The position numbers and the translations under genes were made by a program. Positions 63,522 through 64,000 of a stretch of 64,000 nucleotides of DNA are shown in pieces. The notes under the pieces are model-generated. The model did no database searches and was not told where the DNA came from. It saw only the letters and a program-made list of their open reading frames with translations. Source of the stretch: Leptotrichia sp. oral taxon 221. GTDB taxonomy: Bacteria > Fusobacteriota > Fusobacteriia > Fusobacteriales > Leptotrichiaceae. Location of the stretch: positions 496,001 through 560,000 of the forward strand of contig NZ_CP072378.1 in assembly GCF_018128245.1 (NCBI RefSeq), written 5' to 3'. Position 1 is the stretch's first letter. Each line of letters opens with the position of its first letter.

Positions 63522-64000
63522 ATGATTTACAAATTAAAAGAAAGAAAACCAAAAATAAGTAATAGTGCTTTTATTGCGAAAAATGCAGATGTTATTGGCG
63601 ATGTTGAAATAGGAGAAAATGCGAGTATTTGGTTTGGAGCAGTTCTTCGTGGAGATATTGAAAAAATAGTTATTGGAAAAAATAGTAATGTCCAAGATAA
63701 TAGCACTTTACACACTAAACAGGGAACACCTTGTATAATAGGAGAAAATGTGTCTGTTGGGCATAATGTAATATTGCATAGCTGTAAAATTGGAGACAAT
63801 GTTATAGTTGGAATGGGAAGTACAATTATGGATGATGCAGAAATACTCGATAATTGCTTAGTTGGAGCAAATTCGCTTGTAACTTGTTCTACACCAAAAG
63901 AAGAAGGCGTTTTGATTTTAGGAAGTCCAGCTAAAATTGTTAGAAAATTAACGGATGAAGAAATTAAAGGATTAAAAGCAAATGCAGATCATTATGTTGA
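63522..64000 (+). CDS. Gamma-carbonic-anhydrase-like hexapeptide protein, truncated by window end
   Basis: About 159 residues visible. A left-handed beta-helix of hexapeptide repeats: ADVIGDVEIGENASIWF, VIGKNSNVQDNSTLHT, IIGENVSVGHNVILHSC. Three histidines in LHT, GHN and LHS are the likely zinc ligands. It resembles YrdA/PaaY proteins; catalytic activity cannot be judged. The ATG at 63522 follows AGGAG. The frame is open at the last base. Confidence 0.88.
   Translation, partial: MIYKLKERKPKISNSAFIAKNADVIGDVEIGENASIWFGAVLRGDIEKIVIGKNSNVQDNSTLHTKQGTPCIIGENVSVGHNVILHSCKIGDNVIVGMGSTIMDDAEILDNCLVGANSLVTCSTPKEEGVLILGSPAKIVRKLTDEEIKGLKANADHYV

Noticed and set aside
1-64000. CRISPR array, rRNA genes, prophage or plasmid origin
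   Set aside because: No regularly spaced repeats, rRNA-like stretches, phage structural genes or replication genes were found.

Overview
The window is AT-rich DNA (roughly 28-30% G+C by eye) with AGGAGG-type ribosome binding sites, A/T-ending codons and dense, mostly plus-strand operons. The combination of a Gram-negative marker (KdsC for KDO synthesis), a DAP/lanthionine-type MurE, a Na+-pumping oxaloacetate decarboxylase, pyruvate formate-lyase, a split transketolase, a fused DAK2-DegV protein and an AAA-ATPase/PD-(D/E)XK gene points to a fermentative anaerobe of the Fusobacteriota, most likely Leptotrichia or a close relative. That assignment is inference; no rRNA lies in the window. It looks like chromosome: no phage or plasmid genes are seen, only small repeats, insertion-sequence end relics and one accessory patch.

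Layout. 0-5 kb: pncB, cobS, a CobC-like phosphatase, a precorrin-2 dehydrogenase and hemB (nicotinate and tetrapyrrole/cobalamin steps), preceded by a tandemly duplicated palindromic operator. 5-11 kb: a secreted TPR protein, the TrkA-TrkH potassium system, thiol peroxidase and, on the minus strand, an HtrA-type protease with a glutamine-rich tail. 11-17 kb: kdsC, a FakA-FakB (DAK2 plus DegV) fusion, tRNA-Val/Asp/Phe, a thioredoxin-like gene and murE. 17-24 kb: metF on the minus strand, then sufCBD and sufSU. 24-29 kb: a two-gene chromate-type transporter, a DUF3829-like protein, an OPT transporter and a PLD-like membrane protein. 29-37 kb: a complete tryptophan operon with a WLWW leader peptide and an attenuator, trpE-trpGD-orf-trpC-trpF-orf-trpB-trpA. 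37-40 kb (minus strand): oxaloacetate decarboxylase. 40.7-45 kb: an accessory patch with an AAA-ATPase/nuclease-like gene, unknown proteins and three copies of one small domain. 45-57 kb: a biotin ligase with an unexplained C-terminal extension, an RpiB-like protein, pflB/pflA, TmcAL (apparently with an AUU start), an esterase, a GPH sugar symporter, split transketolase, an RlmB-like methyltransferase and a propeller-like protein. 57-64 kb: a polyamine operon (AdoMet decarboxylase, arginine/lysine decarboxylase, spermidine synthase, agmatinase, carboxynorspermidine synthase), then a truncated gamma-carbonic-anhydrase-like gene.

How the parts fit. PflB/PflA, oxaloacetate decarboxylase (which needs the biotin ligase), transketolase, RpiB and the sugar symporter form a fermentative core. 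The Suf system supplies Fe-S clusters, for example to PflA. MetF feeds methionine, and so AdoMet, which is used by SpeD, PflA and the RlmB-like enzyme. PncB could supply nicotinate mononucleotide for NAD and, through CobT elsewhere, for the cobalamin lower ligand handled by CobC and CobS.

The most informative regulatory signals are the trp attenuator, the 37-bp tandem operator repeat at the left edge, a palindrome overlapping the sufS promoter, and an intrinsic terminator inside the metF leader. Three copies of a ~76-106 bp intergenic repeat and two copies of an IS256-like end are the clearest unexplained repeats. I did not find a clear-cut new defence or mobile system. The accessory patch at 40.7-45 kb is the best place to look for one.
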